Assembly: GCA_020860025.1 (NCBI GenBank)
Contig: JAJBVC010000036.1
Span: 1 to 7,638 of the forward strand
From: Clostridiales bacterium
GTDB taxonomy: Bacteria; Bacillota; Clostridia; Oscillospirales; Acutalibacteraceae
Direction of reading: 5' to 3'
Length of the DNA stretch: 7,638 bases
Of the stretch, positions 7,156 to 7,638 are shown in pieces (position 1 is the first letter of the stretch; each line of letters opens with the position of its first letter). A program made the translations under genes and the position numbers. A model generated the notes under the pieces. That model was not told the DNA's origin and did not search any database. It saw nothing but the letters and a program-made list of their open reading frames with translations.

Positions 7156-7160
7156 AGAGG
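7126..7160 (+). other. 35-nt bulged hairpin in the intergenic region
   Basis: CCTC-AAAATT-TGCC (7126-7139) pairs with GGCA (7143-7146), AATTTT (7148-7153) and GAGG (7157-7160), giving 14 base pairs with a TAT loop, a one-base bulge (C7147) and a three-base bulge (7154-7156). The following bases (TTGAATTTCC) are not a T-run, so this is not a standard Rho-independent terminator. It may instead protect the 3' end of the upstream transcript or be part of a structured leader. Confidence 0.55.
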
Positions 7161-7163
7161 TTG

Positions 7164-7246
7164 AATTTCCGTATACGCCTTATCCGGCTACAGTAAGGTG
7201 TATAAGATTTTAATGAATTATTGTAGCCGGAAAGGCTATGGAAATT
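7164..7246 (+). promoter_or_regulatory. long inverted repeat masking the next gene's ribosome binding site, with a competing hairpin
   Basis: Outer arms AATTTCC (7164-7170) and GGAAATT (7240-7246) pair. Inside them GCCTT (7177-7181) plus TCCGGCTACA (7183-7192) pair with TGTAGCCGGA (7222-7231) plus AAGGC (7232-7236), leaving a single bulged A7182. This totals 22 pairs with a GTATAC/TAT internal loop and a 29-nt terminal loop. The 3' arm contains the GGAAAGG ribosome binding site (7229-7235), and the first usable ATG (7247) follows at once. A second hairpin, TATACGCCTTA (7172-7182) with TAAGGTGTATA (7194-7204), has 11 pairs including one G-U and reuses the 5' arm. The two folds conflict over 7177-7182; the loop 7183-7192 alone could also form a pseudoknot. 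It matches no riboswitch I know. Confidence 0.6.
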
Positions 7247-7275
7247 ATGCTCGATCGTTTAGAAAATACATTTGA
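7213..7275 (+). CDS. possible 20-residue upstream ORF overlapping gene 4 (tentative)
   Basis: ATG 7213 opens 20 codons (MNYCSRKGYG, then NYARSFRKYI) ending at TGA 7273-7275. It is in a different frame from the next gene and overlaps that gene's first codons. AAGGTG (7195-7200) lies 12 bases upstream, in the 3' arm of the competing hairpin. If translated, ribosomes would open the helix that hides the next gene's binding site. The frame is short and may be chance. Confidence 0.15.
   Translation: MNYCSRKGYGNYARSFRKYI
7229..7235 (+). promoter_or_regulatory. ribosome binding site deciding the gene 4 start
   Basis: GGAAAGG ends 11 bases before ATG 7247 but only 2 bases before the in-frame ATG 7238, so 7247 is the better start. 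The upstream genes use 9-10 base spacing. The whole site is paired in the long inverted repeat at 7164-7246. Confidence 0.55.
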
Positions 7276-7638
7276 ACGCAATAACGAAGAATTCGACAAG
7301 GAAAGAATTCTTCCTGTGAGAGTTGTGATTATTGCTAATTACGGAGAGATGTGTACGCTTTTATTGCCGAGTTCAATGGATGGTCGGTATAGATTTGTTG
7401 ATTCGTTTGGCCAAAAAAAATTTCCTATATTTTTTGAGGTGAGTGACGGACATTGGGTTGCATATTTGGAACAATCCGCATATTTTTATACGATGGTCAA
7501 CGGCGAAAAAAGATCCAACGGGAAAACTCACGAACTTAATGAGACAAGCGCATTTCGATTTAGTTATAACGGAAATACCTTTTTTATTTACACAGAGACA
7601 GAGAATGAAGGAGACCATTTATTCTTACCATATTATTT
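7247..7638 (+). CDS. 5' part of a protein with a beta-rich, FHA-like N-terminal domain (right-truncated)
   Basis: The frame is open from ATG 7247 to the window edge (130 codons plus two bases). The in-frame stop at 7214-7216 limits the start to ATG 7238 or 7247, and binding-site spacing favours 7247. Residues 1-20 are charged and helical (MLDRLENTFE, RNNEEFDKER). From about 22 there is a run of beta strands: VRVVIIANYG, CTLLLPSSMDGRYRF, FPIFFEVSDGHWVAYLE, AYFYTMVNG, then HELNETSAFRFSYNGNTFFIYTE. The pattern 'strand, LP-x-x-x-x-G-x-Y, acidic-D-G-x-W, N-G, L-x-x-x-x-x-F/I' resembles FHA-like domains at the N-termini of type VII secretion EssC ATPases and of FHA-transporter fusions. That is recollection, not a search, and the diagnostic FtsK or ABC ATPase part would be beyond the edge. 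No signal peptide is present, so the visible part should be cytoplasmic. It lies 210 bases after the giant surface gene, the largest gap in the window, and may be separately controlled. Confidence 0.8.
   Translation, partial: MLDRLENTFERNNEEFDKERILPVRVVIIANYGEMCTLLLPSSMDGRYRFVDSFGQKKFPIFFEVSDGHWVAYLEQSAYFYTMVNGEKRSNGKTHELNETSAFRFSYNGNTFFIYTETENEGDHLFLPYY

Noticed and set aside
7126..7160. Rho-independent terminator for the giant gene
   Set aside because: The stem is good, but the bases after it (TTGAATTTCC) lack a T-run and the stem is bulged and AT-rich, so it is reported as a hairpin only.
7161..7206. Sigma-70 promoter using TTGAAT (7161) and TATAAG (7201)
   Set aside because: The spacing is 34 bases, far from the 16-18 expected, and no other -35 fits. 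TATAAG is also explained by the hairpin arm.
7183..7231. Full H-type pseudoknot between the hairpin loop and 7222-7231
   Set aside because: All ten pairs are possible on paper, but no linker bases separate the two 5' strands (7182/7183), which makes simultaneous full stems sterically unlikely. Mutually exclusive folds are the better reading.
7413..7420. Run of eight A's in gene 4 as a programmed frameshift or phase-variation tract
   Set aside because: A tract of eight is common in AT-rich genomes. The -1 frame stops within six codons and no following hairpin is evident.
7373..7618. Minus-strand open frame of 81 codons at the right edge
   Set aside because: The + strand is open over the same span in a frame with coherent beta-strand pattern and an upstream ribosome binding site, so the minus frame is a shadow of gene 4.

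Overview
The window looks like part of a one-directional operon from a low-GC Gram-positive anaerobe, most likely a gut-type member of Clostridia (Oscillospiraceae/Lachnospiraceae-like). The evidence is AT-rich codon use, AGGAG-type ribosome binding sites, a Gram-positive style signal peptide and membrane anchor, and tandem bacterial Ig-like domains of a kind common in large clostridial surface proteins. The genus is inference. No database search was possible.

All supported genes are on the + strand. (1) Positions 1-386 hold the 3' end of a gene that enters from the left edge; it is unrecognised. (2) Positions 389-994 start 2 bases after that stop. They encode a 201-residue protein with one N-terminal membrane helix, a basic juxtamembrane stretch and a C-terminal array of Thr-x-x-Leu motifs, six of them in exact 7-residue (21-bp) register. 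(3) Positions 1034-7036 encode a 2000-residue cell-surface protein: signal peptide, a CnaB/carboxypeptidase-regulatory-like domain, three InlB-B-repeat-like domains, about ten Ig-like domains (partly an alternating A-B-A-B-A-B array), a distinct C-terminal module, and a single membrane anchor with a short charged tail and no LPXTG motif. (4) After a 210-base gap full of inverted repeats, positions 7247-7638 hold the 5' end of another gene that runs off the right edge. Its first 130 residues are a short charged segment followed by a beta-rich domain resembling an FHA-like fold.

The gap at 7037-7246 is the most unusual non-coding part. It holds a perfect 14-bp palindrome, a near-perfect 22-bp palindrome of operator type, a 35-nt bulged hairpin, and a long imperfect inverted repeat (7164-7246) whose 3' arm contains the ribosome binding site of gene 4. 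A competing hairpin (7172-7204) uses part of the same 5' arm. This is the arrangement expected of a translation switch. I see no clear sigma-70 promoter and no intrinsic terminator with a T-run, so genes 1-3 are probably cotranscribed and gene 4 may be reached by readthrough or by an undetected promoter.

Working model (inference): an envelope-associated system in which gene 2 is a membrane-tethered scaffold whose repeated Thr-x-x-Leu sites could be phosphorylated and read by FHA-type domains, gene 3 is a long extracellular adhesin or stalk, and gene 4 is a cytoplasmic or membrane component, perhaps an EssC/FtsK-like or FHA-transporter protein. The kinase, FHA reader and ATPase parts needed to confirm this would lie outside the window.
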